A stretch of 64,000 nucleotides of DNA from Hericium rajendrae (Eukaryota > Basidiomycota > Agaricomycetes > Russulales > Hericiaceae). The stretch lies in NCBI GenBank assembly GCA_033439255.1, contig CM065880.1, forward strand, positions 2,790,001 through 2,854,000, read 5' to 3'. The position numbers were made by a program, and so were the translations under genes. Below are positions 12,473 through 23,622 of the stretch, in pieces. The stretch's first letter is position 1. Every line of letters begins with the position of its first letter. Below the pieces are notes generated by a model, which saw only the letters and a list, made by a program, of their open reading frames with translations, was not told the origin of the DNA and made no database searches.

Positions 12473-12947
12473 CACGAGCGCGGATGGTCGCCATGGCCTT
12501 ACACAGGGAAGAGCACCCACGATTCAGGGGACCAGTCTGTCCAGCACTAGGGAAAGTGGTCTACGAGGCTGGAAGCGTACGCGCAAAAGGCTGCTGTTCT
12601 TGCTTGCATCGCTGCTTAGCATCTATGAGCTCGTCCAGGGCTTCGATGTGATGAACTTGCGTATTGCTTCTCCTGAGCTCCTGCTTGCCTCGATGTATAA
12701 CCATCGGGATGCTATACAAGTGCTGCAATAAATGCCATTTCAGTGACTGTTTCCTCTAGGAAAGGAACAGCACACTCCTCCAGGGTGTGCACTCACATAT
12801 AATAGACTATCTGTGGCTAGACCAATGGAGGTTCCAGCATAAGATTGATTATACACATCTCTATCGGCAGCAGCAATGGTAGAAGGCGTCATAAGTAATA
12901 ATAGCTGCAAAGAAAGAAGAAAAAGTGAGTCTTTCTGTATGACATAT
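12473..12947. other. Intergenic, 475 bp
   Basis: This is the 3' flank of USB1 up to the tRNA. Short frames are present, but none has a domain or splice support. Confidence 0.5.
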
Positions 12948-13034
12948 TCCTTCGAACCGGGATCGAACCAGTGACCTTGAGATAACAATATTTCCAATTA
13001 CAGTCTCACGCTCTTCCAACTGAGCTATCGAAGG
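12948..13034 (-). tRNA. tRNA-Tyr (GTA) with intron
   Basis: On the minus strand the sequence folds as a full cloverleaf. Acceptor arms are CCTTCGA and TCGAAGG. The D arm is GCTC..GAGC. Anticodon stem TGAGA/TCTCA frames CTGTAA. The T arm is ACTGG-TTCGATC-CCGGT, containing box B GGTTCGATCC. The anticodon GTA is followed, after one purine, by an intron of about 14 nt (near TTGGAAATATTGTT), the position used in nuclear tRNA-Tyr genes. Mature length is 73 nt without the CCA end, which is not encoded. Confidence 0.93.
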
Positions 13035-13103
13035 ACATGTTCAATATCCTCACCGTATTAGAAATACAAGCTGTCATAGCCGTCATCACAGCAGACGCTC
13101 TAC

Positions 13104-14812
13104 TCATCCTTGGGTGCCTGCAATCGCCGAAACTTCGTAGTCAAAGTCAATCCAGCTCGGTCTCCCCAAGAACACCTTCTCAACCGTAAAATTTCGCGCC
13201 CCCTTTTCGGTCAGGATATGCTCAAGCGGGATGCGCGCAGTGGTGTTCCCTCCCGGGCCTTCCATACAACTCGTCAGGCGCGCCGCAGCGACTGCCAGAA
13301 GCGGGCCCACTCACCGTAGGATGCATACTCGGCGTAAAAGGTCGTGTTCATGATCATTGGCCTGCAATGAGACGCAGATATTATCTCGTTCTGTAAACGA
13401 GTCGAGGCAATCCTACCTGGAGCTGTCGAATGGTGTCCACCCGGAGGGCTCAATGCTATCGTCCATGAACGTGCGCAAGTACACGGTCGTCGCGAGATCA
13501 TTCCACGGGCGGCCTTACAGCGGCGTCAAGCTCCTGTTTTCCTAGGAAATAGGCGCTACGGACCTAAAAAGCATTTCCCGGCGGTAACAGCCGTTGCATT
13601 CGCATCAGGAGACTGCCAAACAGCGGGCACAGTCAGGCATGTGCTACGCAGGATGCCATCGGACTGACTCTAATGATCTTCGAGTCTGCGATGTAGGCGC
13701 CATAGCGGTTGCCCGGTGCGTCCGTCAGATTTGTGCCCTTCCATGCGGCGATTCCGCCGCCGCACGCGCGGTTGGCAAGGACGACGTTCTGGAACCAACT
13801 GCGCATGAAGCTCTCAGTATCAAACATGCTGAATCAAGTGCCCGCTGAAATAACTGACGCTGTTCCGAATCCAAACAGATCTGCAGGACCAGAAACCACT
13901 AGCTTCGTCAATCGCACATCTAAAAGGGTCCGAGCGCTCACAATCCGTTTGCCCGAAAATGATGCTGTCGACGACGTACGTGCTCGCATTGCGCCCCGTA
14001 TACCATGTATCCTGATAGCTCGCAAATGTACATCCATAGAATGACGCATTCGCATATGACACGTCCGTTACCAGCGCCTGCGAGATCGAGAAATTCGCCT
14101 GCCAGTTTCCAACCTCGTCAATGACGCGCCCTCAGACGCTACCCAAAAGAAATACTCGCCGCGCGGTTCTGGAAGTCAATATTGTACGCCCTGAAGTCCA
14201 CATTCCCGAACAACGGCTGCAGCGGCGCACCCGTCGGGCCTGCGCCGATGAGCGCGGCGTCGAACGACGGCGCGACGAGCAGCACGGAGGACTGCGCGTC
14301 GTCCATCCCTGTCTGCGTGAACTGGTTGTTCCATATCTGGACGAGGTTGCGCGTGGATGCGTTTCTGGCCTTGTCGAACGCGGTGCTCGCGTCCAGTTGG
14401 CCCTTAGACCATGACGTGTCGGGGCTGTGGTATTAGCTATAAGGGAAGTAGGTGCTTACCAGGAGCGTGAGTGGCCCTCGGCGCGTGACGTTGACCGTTT
14501 CGTGGTACTCGCCCGCGCCGACCAGAATGGTGGCGCTGCCATCGTCGGCACTAGCAGTTGCGCGGACAATTATTTGAGAACGTGTATTTTGAGAAATGCG
14601 AGGCACGCTCACAGCGAGGAGATGGCCGCCTGGACGGTGGTGAAGTGGGCCCGCGTATCATTCGCGGAGACGAAGAGCGTGCCAGATGGGCAGCCCACCA
14701 GCGGGTGGTCGGAGACTGAGCCTCGCAGCTGGCAGGCGAGGAAACACGCTGAGAGGGCCCACGCAGTGCTGAACGCCGAGGCGAGGAGGAGAGCGATGGA
14801 AAGGAGCTTCAT
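13104..14812 (-). CDS. Secreted pectin methylesterase (CE8)
   Basis: The enzyme removes methyl esters from plant-wall pectin outside the cell. The start ATG at 14812 opens a signal peptide (MKLLSIALLLASAFSTAWAL). Family motifs follow in order: a phosphate-loop-like HFTTVQAAISSL, YANASFYGCTFASYQDTWYT with the catalytic-site Q-D, then TDYLFGFGTAWFQN, which includes the second catalytic Asp after splicing, and finally GRPWND with the conserved Arg/Trp. The tail is KVFLGRPSWIDFDYEV. Many short introns interrupt it, with GTGAG donors near 13944 and 13851. A TATA-like GTATATTTA lies at 14853-14861 on minus. Such enzymes fit a wood- or litter-decaying lifestyle. It appears intact, although I did not trace every exon. 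Confidence 0.85.
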
Positions 14813-15219
14813 ACCTGAACGTTTGCACACTCTTGTCGGCCGTGACGGCTGGTAAATATACTTGTGAGAAGCGCAGGATGGAGGCATGCGCCACGGTCAT
14901 CCTGCAGTACCACGGGCCGCCGTCCGCGCGGTTGGGAGGACATGGATGTCATGTGGTGTCCTCATCCTTTGACCTCACGGATGCGTCGCTGTATCGTCTG
15001 TTGATGCCAGCAGCAACTGGACAACGTCGAGTACATCACATCACTTACAAACAAGAATGGCTATCACCTGTCCCTTCGCCTGGAAGTACTGGGCAGAGGT
15101 ACGCATAGAATCGTACCAGAAATACCATAAGGTCTGGGAGTGAGAGGCGCACACGTATTTCTGAACATTCCTGAAATTTGCCTCAGCTGGGAGTTGTAAA
15201 GCAGAATGAACGCAGCGGA
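14813..15219. other. Upstream region of the pectinesterase
   Basis: This carries the pectinesterase promoter. No gene is supported on either strand. Confidence 0.45.
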
Positions 15220-15256
15220 GGGAGCCTGGCAGCGAGAGAACGTTCCGGACATGGAA

Positions 15257-15427
15257 GTCCGCGTTTTGGTCTGGACGGCAGGTGATGTTGTCCGGGGAGT
15301 CACGTTTCCCCGATAAACGTGACCCTGGAGTCCGCGTTTTCCGTCGGACGCCGCACGACCCGTTTGAGACAGGAATTTGTGACATAGTGCTTACATCATC
15401 AAACAGAGTTGCAACCCGCGGGTCACA
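15257..15427. repeat. Scattered hairpin units and a perfect stem-loop
   Basis: GTCCGCGTTTT units followed by a GTCGGAC-like arm lie at about 15257-15277 and 15330-15349, related to the array at 15865-16002. At about 15300-15322, TCACGTTT and AAACGTGA form a perfect 8-bp stem around a 7-nt loop. The word CCCGCGGGTCACA at 15415-15427 recurs at 15802-15814. Confidence 0.5.
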
Positions 15428-15519
15428 GCGGGTCGTGTCCGAGTAAGAAAGAAGGGTGAAGCTCCTCACAAAAATTCTGTATAAAAATTACCTAGACTAG
15501 TCACAATCATGCGAGCCCC

Positions 15520-15632
15520 TGCCCCAACCCAACCCCCTCCCCCCCCAAGCAAACATATACCGGCCAACCCAACCCCAACCCCAACCCCAACCCAACTGCC
15601 AACCCAACCGCCAACCCAACCGATCCCAACCT
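15520..15632 (+). repeat. CCAACCC-type simple repeat
   Basis: Imperfect tandem CCAACCC/CCAACC units fill about 110 bp and are strongly C-rich on plus and G-rich on minus. The unit differs from the TTAGGG telomere repeat usual in basidiomycetes. The frame through it (Pro/Thr-rich) is probably not a gene. Confidence 0.6.
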
Positions 15633-15864
15633 CAACCAGTGTGACCGCAAAAGCTACTTTGTGGTATGCAGTCTGGAGTCTATTAATGATGTGGCTTATT
15701 ACTCAACCAAATATCTCAGTTTTACTGTCAGTCCAGCTCAACAATAGCTAAAGCTAGCCTCAACATCATGGCTGAGGGCATGGCAGGCCGTAAGGATAGG
15801 GCCCGCGGGTCACATCCGGAAAAGAGAGCTGATGTAACTATGTGACATGCATGTCTCAGATGTC

Positions 15865-16002
15865 ACGTCCGCGTTTTTGTCGGACGTCCGCGTTTTTTGT
15901 CGGACGTCCGCGTTTTTTTGTCGGATGTCCACGTTCTTCGTCCGACGTCCGCGCTCGAGTCCGACCTGTCGTCCGCGTCCGACCAAAAACGCGGACAACC
16001 CG
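15865..16002 (+). repeat. Array of 19-21-bp hairpin units upstream of syntaxin
   Basis: Five head-to-tail units of the form ACGTCCGCG-T(n)-GTCGG span 15865-15965. The T tract grows stepwise through the first three (5, 6, 7 Ts). Units four and five are diverged. A last unit at about 15974-15997 is in the opposite orientation. Each unit can fold, with GTCCG pairing to CGGAC. The array ends about 190 bp before the syntaxin start codon, so it lies in the promoter or 5' leader. Confidence 0.7.
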
Positions 16003-16189
16003 AAAACTTCCATAACCGGCACAATCTGGGCAGCGAAGCCCTTTTGTTTCCGTGTTGCACGTGACTCTTTCCACGTGCACTGCTGCGGGCCAATGTGCTT
16101 GTTCCTGCAGGAACACCCCACCTGCACCGTACCACCACCACCGCTGCGCTCCCCACGCCCACCGACGCCCCGCCTCGGCATATACCACG

Positions 16190-17306
16190 ATGAGCTTCCA
16201 AGATATTGAGACCGGGCTGACGCAGCGCTCGCATTCGCCGCCGCGCGGGGCGCCGCAGTCGCAGGAGGCCGCGGCGTTCGCGAGCCTGCAGTCGTCGCTC
16301 TCGCTGCAGGTCTTCAAGATCAATGCGAATGTGCAGGGCATGTTGAAGCTCGTGGACCAGCTAGGGACGCCGCGAGATGCTGCTGCGCTCCGCAAGAGTT
16401 TGTACGTGCTTGCTTTCGGCGCGGGGGTGCGCGATCGGGTTTGCTGATAGGGCTGTTTAACGTAGACATGATTTGACGGAGACGACACGCGCGATGGCGA
16501 AGCGCGGCTCGGAGGACCTGAAGAAGCTGGCTGCTTTGCAGGCAATGCTGGTATGTGGCCGCGGATGCATGTGGCTTTCAGGGTGCTGACGACGTCTGCG
16601 TGCTTTACGTGGATCAGCCAGAGAAGAAGATGCCGCTGCAGAAGACGTCGCATGATTTCCAATTGTCGCTGATTGCATTCCAGCGCGCACAGCAAGTGAG
16701 CGCGGAGCGGCAGCGGCATGTTGTGGAGGATGTGAAGCTTGCCGTGGAGGAGGAAGCGGTCGCGTAAGCACCCCTTGACGGTGGCCGCGAGTGCACCATG
16801 GCTTATGTCGGATTGTTTTAGGCAAGAGGAACAGATTAGCGCGACTCCGGAGCAGCAGCAGGCGCTGCTCATGCAGACACATCTGTCGCCACAAGAGCTC
16901 GCATTCCAGGAGTCGCTTATACAGGAGCGCGAAACTGAGATCCGCGAAATTGAGACGGGTATTCATGAGCTGTCAGAGATCTTTCGCGATCTAGGGACGC
17001 TTGTCAACGAGCAGGGTGGGATGCTTGGTATGCAGCCTATCATTCCGTCATTCTTGGGCCACTAGACTTCACTGCAACTACAGACAATATCGAGTCGAAT
17101 ATTTCATCGATTGCTGTTGACACCTCCGGCGCCGCTGAGGAGCTCACTACCGCATCAGAGTACCAGCGCAAGGCCGGTAGGAGGGCAGCATGTCTAATGC
17201 TTATTCTCGTCGCTGTGGTCGGAATTGTGCTTGTTGCGGTATGTCGCCAACTTTTTGCGTCAATGCGCAGCTCAACTAATATTGGGCTGATTAGATCCTC
17301 TCATGA
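16190..17306 (+). CDS. PEP12: Endosomal/vacuolar Qa-SNARE, syntaxin Pep12/syntaxin-7 type
   Basis: This is a t-SNARE for fusion at late endosome or vacuole membranes. It starts at MSFQDIETGL (16190), preceded by CACG. The N-terminal Habc region is visible (FKINANVQGMLKLVDQLGTP .. TRAMAKRGSEDLKKLAALQ). It is followed by KTSHDFQLSLIAFQRAQQVS, the usual link in this subfamily. The SNARE helix runs from LIQERETEIREIETGIHELS through NEIFRDL-like LSEIFRDLGTLVNEQG, with the zero-layer Gln in VNEQ. The last exons give DNIESNISSI, a basic YQRKAGRR, and a single C-terminal membrane anchor (LMLILVAVVGIVLVAILS). There are five introns of about 50-60 nt. The gene is intact. Confidence 0.88.
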
Positions 17307-18330
17307 GTTTAGCTGACGGACATACACTGGATGGAGCATTATGTTTTTTTGTTTATATGGTAATCTATGGTATACTCTACATCAATCCTTGATCGGCACT
17401 GCGGCGATCGTGTCCCCGGACAGAGCTTGCACACAGCTTACCCCGCTCCATTCATTATCATGGGGATCATGGCACTTTCAGCAATGTGGTCAGTGAAGAA
17501 ACTCTTGTACGATGCGGGGTGGGTTCCCATCAGATATTACCCCGCACCAACCCCGCACTTCGCGGGGGCGGACAATGTTCTAGTAGCGTTCTAGTCCATC
17601 TTGCTAAGTGAAATCGAGTCCAATATTTTTCTACGCGCAGTCCATCGATGCCTGACTGGGCATAGGACGACTGGTGGATTGTACCTTCATCACATGGGCA
17701 CCTCTAGTGCTCCATGTCATTCTCCGAGTTCATCGACTTCAAGGAATTGCCAATCTTGGAGCTCATTCAGATTCAGGGTCCGCTGATTTGCGCGACCTGA
17801 TTGGATGAGGAGGTCATTTTGGACGAGGCATATGAAATAGTCTCTGGAATATCATATCATAGATTTAAGGCCCTGGAAAGTCATCCACTCGTCCACTTGG
17901 CAGTAGATATAGCTACGGTGACGAAGGACAAATGTTTCCAGTCAATTTTTCTTAGGAAGGCCCGGGACGTACCTTGGTCCAACGTCGGCACGTCGACGAT
18001 GCACGGGTTGTCGCAGCGAAACTGTTCTTTATTGATATTATTCCGCCCATGTTGCTCTCAATGGACTTGTGTATGACCGTTGGAGCGAGGCACACAGGGT
18101 CAAAAAGGCCTAGCGAACAAATGGGAATGATGCACAGCCCGCCCGCAGGCCGGAGCGGACATACTAGTATAAGCGAGGCGTCAAGTTTCGGCGGCTATCG
18201 CTCTGCTGGCCACGAGATGACTTTATAACAGCCTGCCTCACGCCCCCACCGCAGTCCCTATCGTCGTCGCGCCTATGCATCGGACGCCCCCCACACGCCA
18301 GAGGATCCCCGGATTTTTCACGTTCTCCTG
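17307..18330. other. Intergenic, 1.0 kb
   Basis: Several short frames, none with a domain. At about 17617-17655 the word AATCGAGTCCAATATTT followed by CCATCGATGCC resembles the syntaxin exon near 17090-17115 and may be a small decayed duplication. A GC-rich island around 17395-17560 is unexplained. Confidence 0.35.
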
Positions 18331-20394
18331 ATGCTGCTAGAGTCCCGGGTGGAGACCCTGTACTCGGACGACTATGGGACGTGAGTGCTGCTCGATTCGG
18401 CGATAACGCATCGGGGCGATGGCTAATGCGAGCTGCTTCGATAGGTATCTTACGAAGGTGAGAGGGCTTAATCGCGGGTGTGAACGTGGGCGAGCGAAGT
18501 ATTGAATGTGTTGGGCCAGTGCTTCGGTGTCGCATCCTTCACGATTCTAATTTGGGACCATCTGATCACGTTCTCGGATGAGGTGAGTGTCAAGCTGGAC
18601 GTCGTGTTGAGCCCTCGTTCATGAACGTATAATTCACGGCAGGTTGAGTACATATGGAACGGACGCAAACGACTCTGTGAGTCGAGATGTTGCTCGTCCG
18701 GAGGTATGGCCATGCCAATGCTGACGAAGTCACGATAGTTGTACTGCTATTCTTTTTGGTGAGTATTTGGCGTTCTTCATTATCATATGGTCGACTCACG
18801 ATTGTTCAGAATCGATATCTTATTCCTCTCAGTTTTATTGTAAATCTTTACGGTACGCATTTGAACCTGATTCTTGCGTTCTGCATGTCTCAAATGACTG
18901 CAGCCTACTTTAATAATTCATGGACAAACGAGGTACGCCACCCATTTCTTGCTTTCTTCACATGGCCTGACCTCTTTCTCAGTCGTGCGTGCATCATGTT
19001 TCCGTGCGCTTAGGCAGGTGATTCATTTGAACATAGTTGTTCCCGTTTTGTCCGTTACGAAGGAGCCCTGACCATGGTTGGCATCGCTATCGTGCAACTC
19101 ATGTTATTTATGCGGTACGTTTAGTCCTATATTTAAATTTTCTGCAGATCTGACTCCGATCACCATAAGCATCCACGCATTTTATCCCCGCAACTATTAC
19201 GTGCAAGTTCCCGTCTTTTTGATTTTCATGACCTTTGTTGCCGTCAACTCTTGGCTTCTTACTTTCGGCCAAGGTACGCCCCCCTCCTATCGTCTCGTAA
19301 ATGCGATGGTGCTCAAATTTTTACTTTGACAGCTGTCCCTCACATTAATCCCGAACTACATTGTACGTCATCATACATCATACACCTACACAGAGCGTTC
19401 GGACTCACCATACCACAGCATGCTCAATGATTTTTGGCAAGGGCGCGTAAGTGGCACCTATCTGAGCGCCGTTTGGCACTTATTCAGATCCCAGAAGCGG
19501 CCCAATGGCCTCAGCCTCAGCCTGGCTACCGCTGCTCTACGACACCGTGGTACTTATCCTCACACTATTCCGGACAATCCGGCCCGTATGGCATAAAGAC
19601 ACTACCGCCAGCCAGGTTCTCGTCGTGCTTTTAAAAGAGGGCGTCATGTATTATAGGTGCGCTTCATGCAATCTGTGGTCTGGTATTCTGGCTGAGGCAT
19701 GATTCCTCCAGTGCTATTTTCTCCGTCACGCTAATTTTGACGGTCATGCTTTTGCGTGCTGGGCTATCAGTGCGAAATATTACTGCACAGTAAGCTTATA
19801 ACACTCCTCCATGGCACTATGATTTCTCATCACCATCTTCCCCTCAGGCTTGAGCTCCTGTAAATTCCCTCATCAGTAGTATGTTATACCTTGACTCAAC
19901 ATCATCCCCCTTTCAGACTCTCCGTTACAATGATGTCCCGCATCACCCTCCACCTCCGCCGTTTCGCGCACCTCAACCAGAACAGCAACGAAGCCACCGC
20001 CCCACCCTCCTGCCCACCCCCTGACGCCGAGGTCTCCTGCGCCGGCATCCCGCCCCCGCGGCCCGCAGTCTCTATACCGCGGCGCAGCCGCAGCGCTGCA
20101 TTTACGGACGACTCATCGTTCTTCGCGATGGTGACGATGTCAAGCACGATCGATCTCGGCCCGGAGAACACCGGCGGAGCTGCGGGGACAGTGGATCGCG
20201 CGAGCATGCGCGCGATGGCGAGTGCGGGGAGCGTGGGGAGCGTGGGCAGCTCGAGCATTAGGGTCGTGAGCAGGTTCGAGCCAGATCGGCCTGCGGCGGG
20301 TGAGCGTCTGTGGAGTACGGGGAGGGGGAGGAGGGGGCGAGGTGTAAGGCGGGATGGGGTTCGCCAGGCGTACGAGATGGACGATATGGTATAA
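18331..20394 (+). CDS. DUF6533 integral membrane protein
   Basis: This belongs to a basidiomycete-expanded family of multi-pass membrane proteins of unknown function. The signature comes right after the second exon join: YLTK then CFGVASFTILIWDHLITFSD, followed by EVEYIWNGRK. Next are hydrophobic segments (VLLFFLNRYLIPLSFIVNLY), AYFNNSWTNE, a helix with FLIFMTFVAVNSWLL, then LYDTVVLILTLFRTIRPVWH and VLLKEGVMYY. After a further TM helix (SVTLILTVMLLRAGLS) comes LSVTMMSRITLHLRRF, the usual family end. A Ser/Arg-rich cytosolic tail stops at 20394. The ATG at 18331 (MLLESRVETLYSDD) is short of any signal peptide. About nine introns. Function is unknown; neighbours give no clue. Confidence 0.8.
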
Positions 20395-20990
20395 GGTGTC
20401 CGTAAGCTATTATCACATTCAGGCTATCGTTCTAGCTTTACTTCATGGGAGACTAACTATGTACGTGTAAACGTTTTGGTCTTCCGCCGCTGATCTGACA
20501 TACTTAGCGTTTCATCAGAGTCTGCGGTTTTTGTGGGTATCGAGAGAACTCAAGAGGCATTAGCTTTTGGGAATTGGATAAAATGGGCACACCGCAGAGT
20601 TGAAAACCATATGTTTCGCGCGCAGATGAATCATGATAGGCACGCAATGGACCGACGATCAGTGCCCAAATGCGGGCTCGCATGCTGCGACCGCACAACC
20701 CGTATCCCGGTGAACCCCGGCTCACCGTGCCCTCATTGAAGCTTGGTGGCGCACTGAACCTCGCAAGCGATGGTGAGTGAAGCCAAGTCGCACGGCGTGT
20801 CCTTGTTCCTGTGATCTATCTAATGCCGAACGGTATCGGTAGCCATGGCTGACGCTTTGCTCAGTGTTATCGAAGGAACTGAGCACTTTTTCTCTCATGC
20901 ATGCACTGACCGAAGCTCACTGTTGTTGTCTGCGGTTTAACTGCGCCATGTGTCGATATCATCATGCTCCCCTCCGCCAGGCTCTCAAAC
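20395..20990. other. Intergenic, about 600 bp
   Basis: This is the 3' flank of the DUF6533 gene and promoter of the reductase gene. Nothing else is recognised. Confidence 0.5.
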
Positions 20991-20991
20991 G

Positions 20992-20998
20992 TATATAA
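20992..20998 (+). promoter_or_regulatory. TATA box of the aldo-keto reductase gene
   Basis: TATATAA lies 81 bp before the start codon at 21079, in the normal range for a fungal TATA promoter. Confidence 0.55.
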
Positions 20999-21078
20999 CA
21001 TGGGTCCAACTCTGTTTCTCTCATCGTCCACCAATCTATCAGCCCCTTCAACACTTCATCTCGAAATACTCAGCAATC

Positions 21079-22567
21079 ATGTCCTTCGCCGCTCCCAAGT
21101 CACCCACCGCTTTAGGCCTCTCCCGCCCCCTCTCGTCCAACGCCGGACTGCGCGTCTCTCCAATCCAACTCGGCGCGATGTCCATCGGCGATAAGTGGAG
21201 CTGGATAGGCTCCATGGACAAGGAGCAGAGCTTCAAGCTCCTGGACGCGTACTTCGACGCCGGCGGCAACATCGTCGACACCAGCTCCAACTAGAAGGTC
21301 TCCCTCCCATAGTGCGCAGGCGCAGTCCGATTGACGCTTCTGCGCCCGCAGCCAGGACGAGGCGTCTGAGATCTTCATCGGCGAGTGGATGGAAAAACGC
21401 GGCAATCGCGACCAGATGGTCATTGCGACTAAGGTATACATTGCGCTTCGTGGCTACGCCGATTGCTGATCGGAATTTGCAGTATTCCATGCTCTACAAG
21501 GGAGCCGATCCCGCTATCAAGCAGCGCGTCAACTTCGCCGGAAACAATACCAAGAGTATGCGTGTCTCCGTCGACGCGTCACTGAAGAAGCTCCGGACGC
21601 ATTACGTCGGCGTTCTCTACGTGCACTGGTGGGACTGGGAGACCAGCGTCGAGGAAGTTATGAACAGCTTGCACAATCTCGTCGTGGCGGGCAAGGTGCT
21701 CTATCTAGTGCGTGTTTTGTCCATCGGACAGCTAGAATACGCAGACTGATGTCCGCGACCACATAGGGCATCTCGGACACACCTGCGTGGGTGGTGACCA
21801 AGGCTAACCAGTACGCCCGCGACCACGGCAAAACGCCCTTCAGCATTTACCAGGGCCAGTGGAACATCCTTGCCCGCTCGTTCGAGCGCGAGATCATCCC
21901 CATGGCCCGCGCAGAAGGTGATTGGGTCTTCTTTCCGTATGCAAATCGCGAGTGCTGATCATTATGCGTGCGACGTCAGGCCTCGCGCTGGCTCCCTGGG
22001 ATGTCCTCGCAGGCGGCAAGATCCGCACGGACGCCGAGGAAGAGCGCCGTCGCCAGACGGGCGAGAACGGGCGGCAGGTAGGCCTGCCTTGGGAGCGCAC
22101 GGAGGAGGAGCGCGCCGTGAGCCATGCCCTCGAGAAAGTCGCCAAAGAGGTCGGAGCCAAGTCCATTCAGGCCGGTGCGTCCCTGTCCCATTCCCCACAA
22201 TACCATATCCCCGAACCTTGGGCTGACTTTCATCGTAGTGGCCATCGTGTACGTCATGCAGAAGACGACGAACGTGTTCCCCGTCCTCGGTGGGCGCAAG
22301 GTCGAACACCTGCTCTCGAACCTCGAGGCACTCGAGATCGTGCTCAGCAAGAAGCAGATCGCGTATATCGAGAGCATCGTGCCGTTTGACAAGGGCTTCC
22401 CGGCCACCACATTGTGAGCACCTCTGCGGCGAGCGCAGGTGATTGGTACTGACACTGCGCCGACTTAGGGAACGGGGCCTGGAGAGGGCTTCTTGTACCA
22501 GATGTCGTTTGCACAGCAGACGGTTTCTTGGCCGGATCGCGAGCCGATCGTTGCTACCAAGAACTAG
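21079..22567 (+). CDS. Aryl-alcohol dehydrogenase-like aldo-keto reductase, possibly inactivated
   Basis: NADPH-dependent aldo-keto reductase of the fungal aryl-alcohol dehydrogenase / norsolorinic acid reductase group. Seen in order: [20 protein letters not shown], the NADPH/active-site entry [17 protein letters not shown] with Asp and Tyr, catalytic Lys in [56 protein letters not shown], and [19 protein letters not shown]. Two junctions do not work. At 21291-21294 the exon reads into TAG, and the splice that would give the conserved Tyr-Gln needs a GA donor instead of GT. Near 22418 the only plausible intron (GTGAGC..TTAG) leaves the last exon ([14 protein letters not shown]..) out of phase. 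The gene may be a recent pseudogene, use unusual splicing, or contain sequence errors. Confidence 0.7.
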
Positions 22568-22879
22568 AGTCTAGAGACGGTCAATAAATCTCCTAGGCTG
22601 CGACCTTTGGACACGAACGATATACTTGTGTAGTTGACCTATTCCCAACTCATGTGAGATCTTTTCATCTGCGTTGATACACATGCTTTCGGCTCTACTA
22701 CGACGAGGGCAGAGGATAGATTGAACGCAAGTTTTGATGGCGTGAAGCAAAAAGTATCAGATGAAGGAAATCTCAGAGTACGCTCAAACGGGATTCAGAC
22801 CTACGTGGACTCTTTATCTTGACGAATAGCACACAATGGTGCAATGAAGATATTCCGTCTGCAAGATGTTTTGTCGAAA
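22568..22879. other. Intergenic before the first module, 312 bp
   Basis: This is the 3' flank of the reductase gene. No feature is supported. Similarity to the other modules begins only at about 22,880-22,905. Confidence 0.45.
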
Positions 22880-22904
22880 TGACGAATACTCGACTGTGAT
22901 GTGG

Positions 22905-23622
22905 ACGGTCCGGGACCGGTCCAGCGCTAAAGTGCAAATGCTTTAGTTTGGTCCGGCCTTGTCTTCTCCGACTCTTCGCATGTCCTTAAGCTTGTTTGGC
23001 GATTTCTTCTTCTCGCTGAATGCTATATATCTAGTTCACCTAGGAAAATATTGTTTGGATGTGTATATCGTGCCTCGCGCGTCATGCATCATATTGAAGG
23101 TATGTTTGAGTTTCGCCCTCCCATCGTTCATTGACCGTGATCAGTTTTGTTACTTGCCATGCTACCATCTCGGGAACAAAGGTAACGTACATCTGCCTCC
23201 ATCTCACCATGCGTGGCATTGACCGCATTGCATAGTGATTCGAACATCCGCGAACGTGGGAAGTCTGCTTTGATGACTCGGAAGCTACAGCGCTTTTCCT
23301 TGTACTCGATCAGGCAGGTTCTTTATCATCGTGTAGGAGGAATATCACTGTCGAATATGGACTACTTTGTCAATCCGTCCTTCGAAGAACAAGGCTCGAT
23401 TTATTCAAAGCGAGGCAAATGCATCATGTCGTATGTAGCCCTTGTTCTATTTCTTGCTCGACGAAGTCACCACAGCATATAAAGCTTTGAGGCCTGCTTT
23501 GACCGCAGCCATTCAGTTCCAGCTCCTGGAGAGTCAGGTTAGTCATCATTCTTGCTTCACCCACCTTTAGATTGACGTGATCTCATTTGTGGCCTCACAG
23601 TGACCGCCCGTTCATTTCCAAC
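22905..23622 (+). promoter_or_regulatory. Conserved leader of gene A1
   Basis: About 700 bp ahead of A1 is conserved in all three modules. Splice-like words are shared, such as a GTATGT/GTAAGT donor, then CTCGGGAACAAAGG with a following GTAACG, and GAGAGTCAGGTTAGTC with an acceptor CACAG just before the start codon. The reading frames are not kept, so it is more likely a spliced 5' untranslated leader than protein-coding. Confidence 0.45.

Noticed and set aside
15520-15632. Interstitial telomere
   Set aside because: The unit CCAACCC is not the TTAGGG/CCCTAA type expected in basidiomycetes, and it is imperfect.
15865-16002. CRISPR array
   Set aside because: Eukaryotic genome; units abut without spacers and vary in length.
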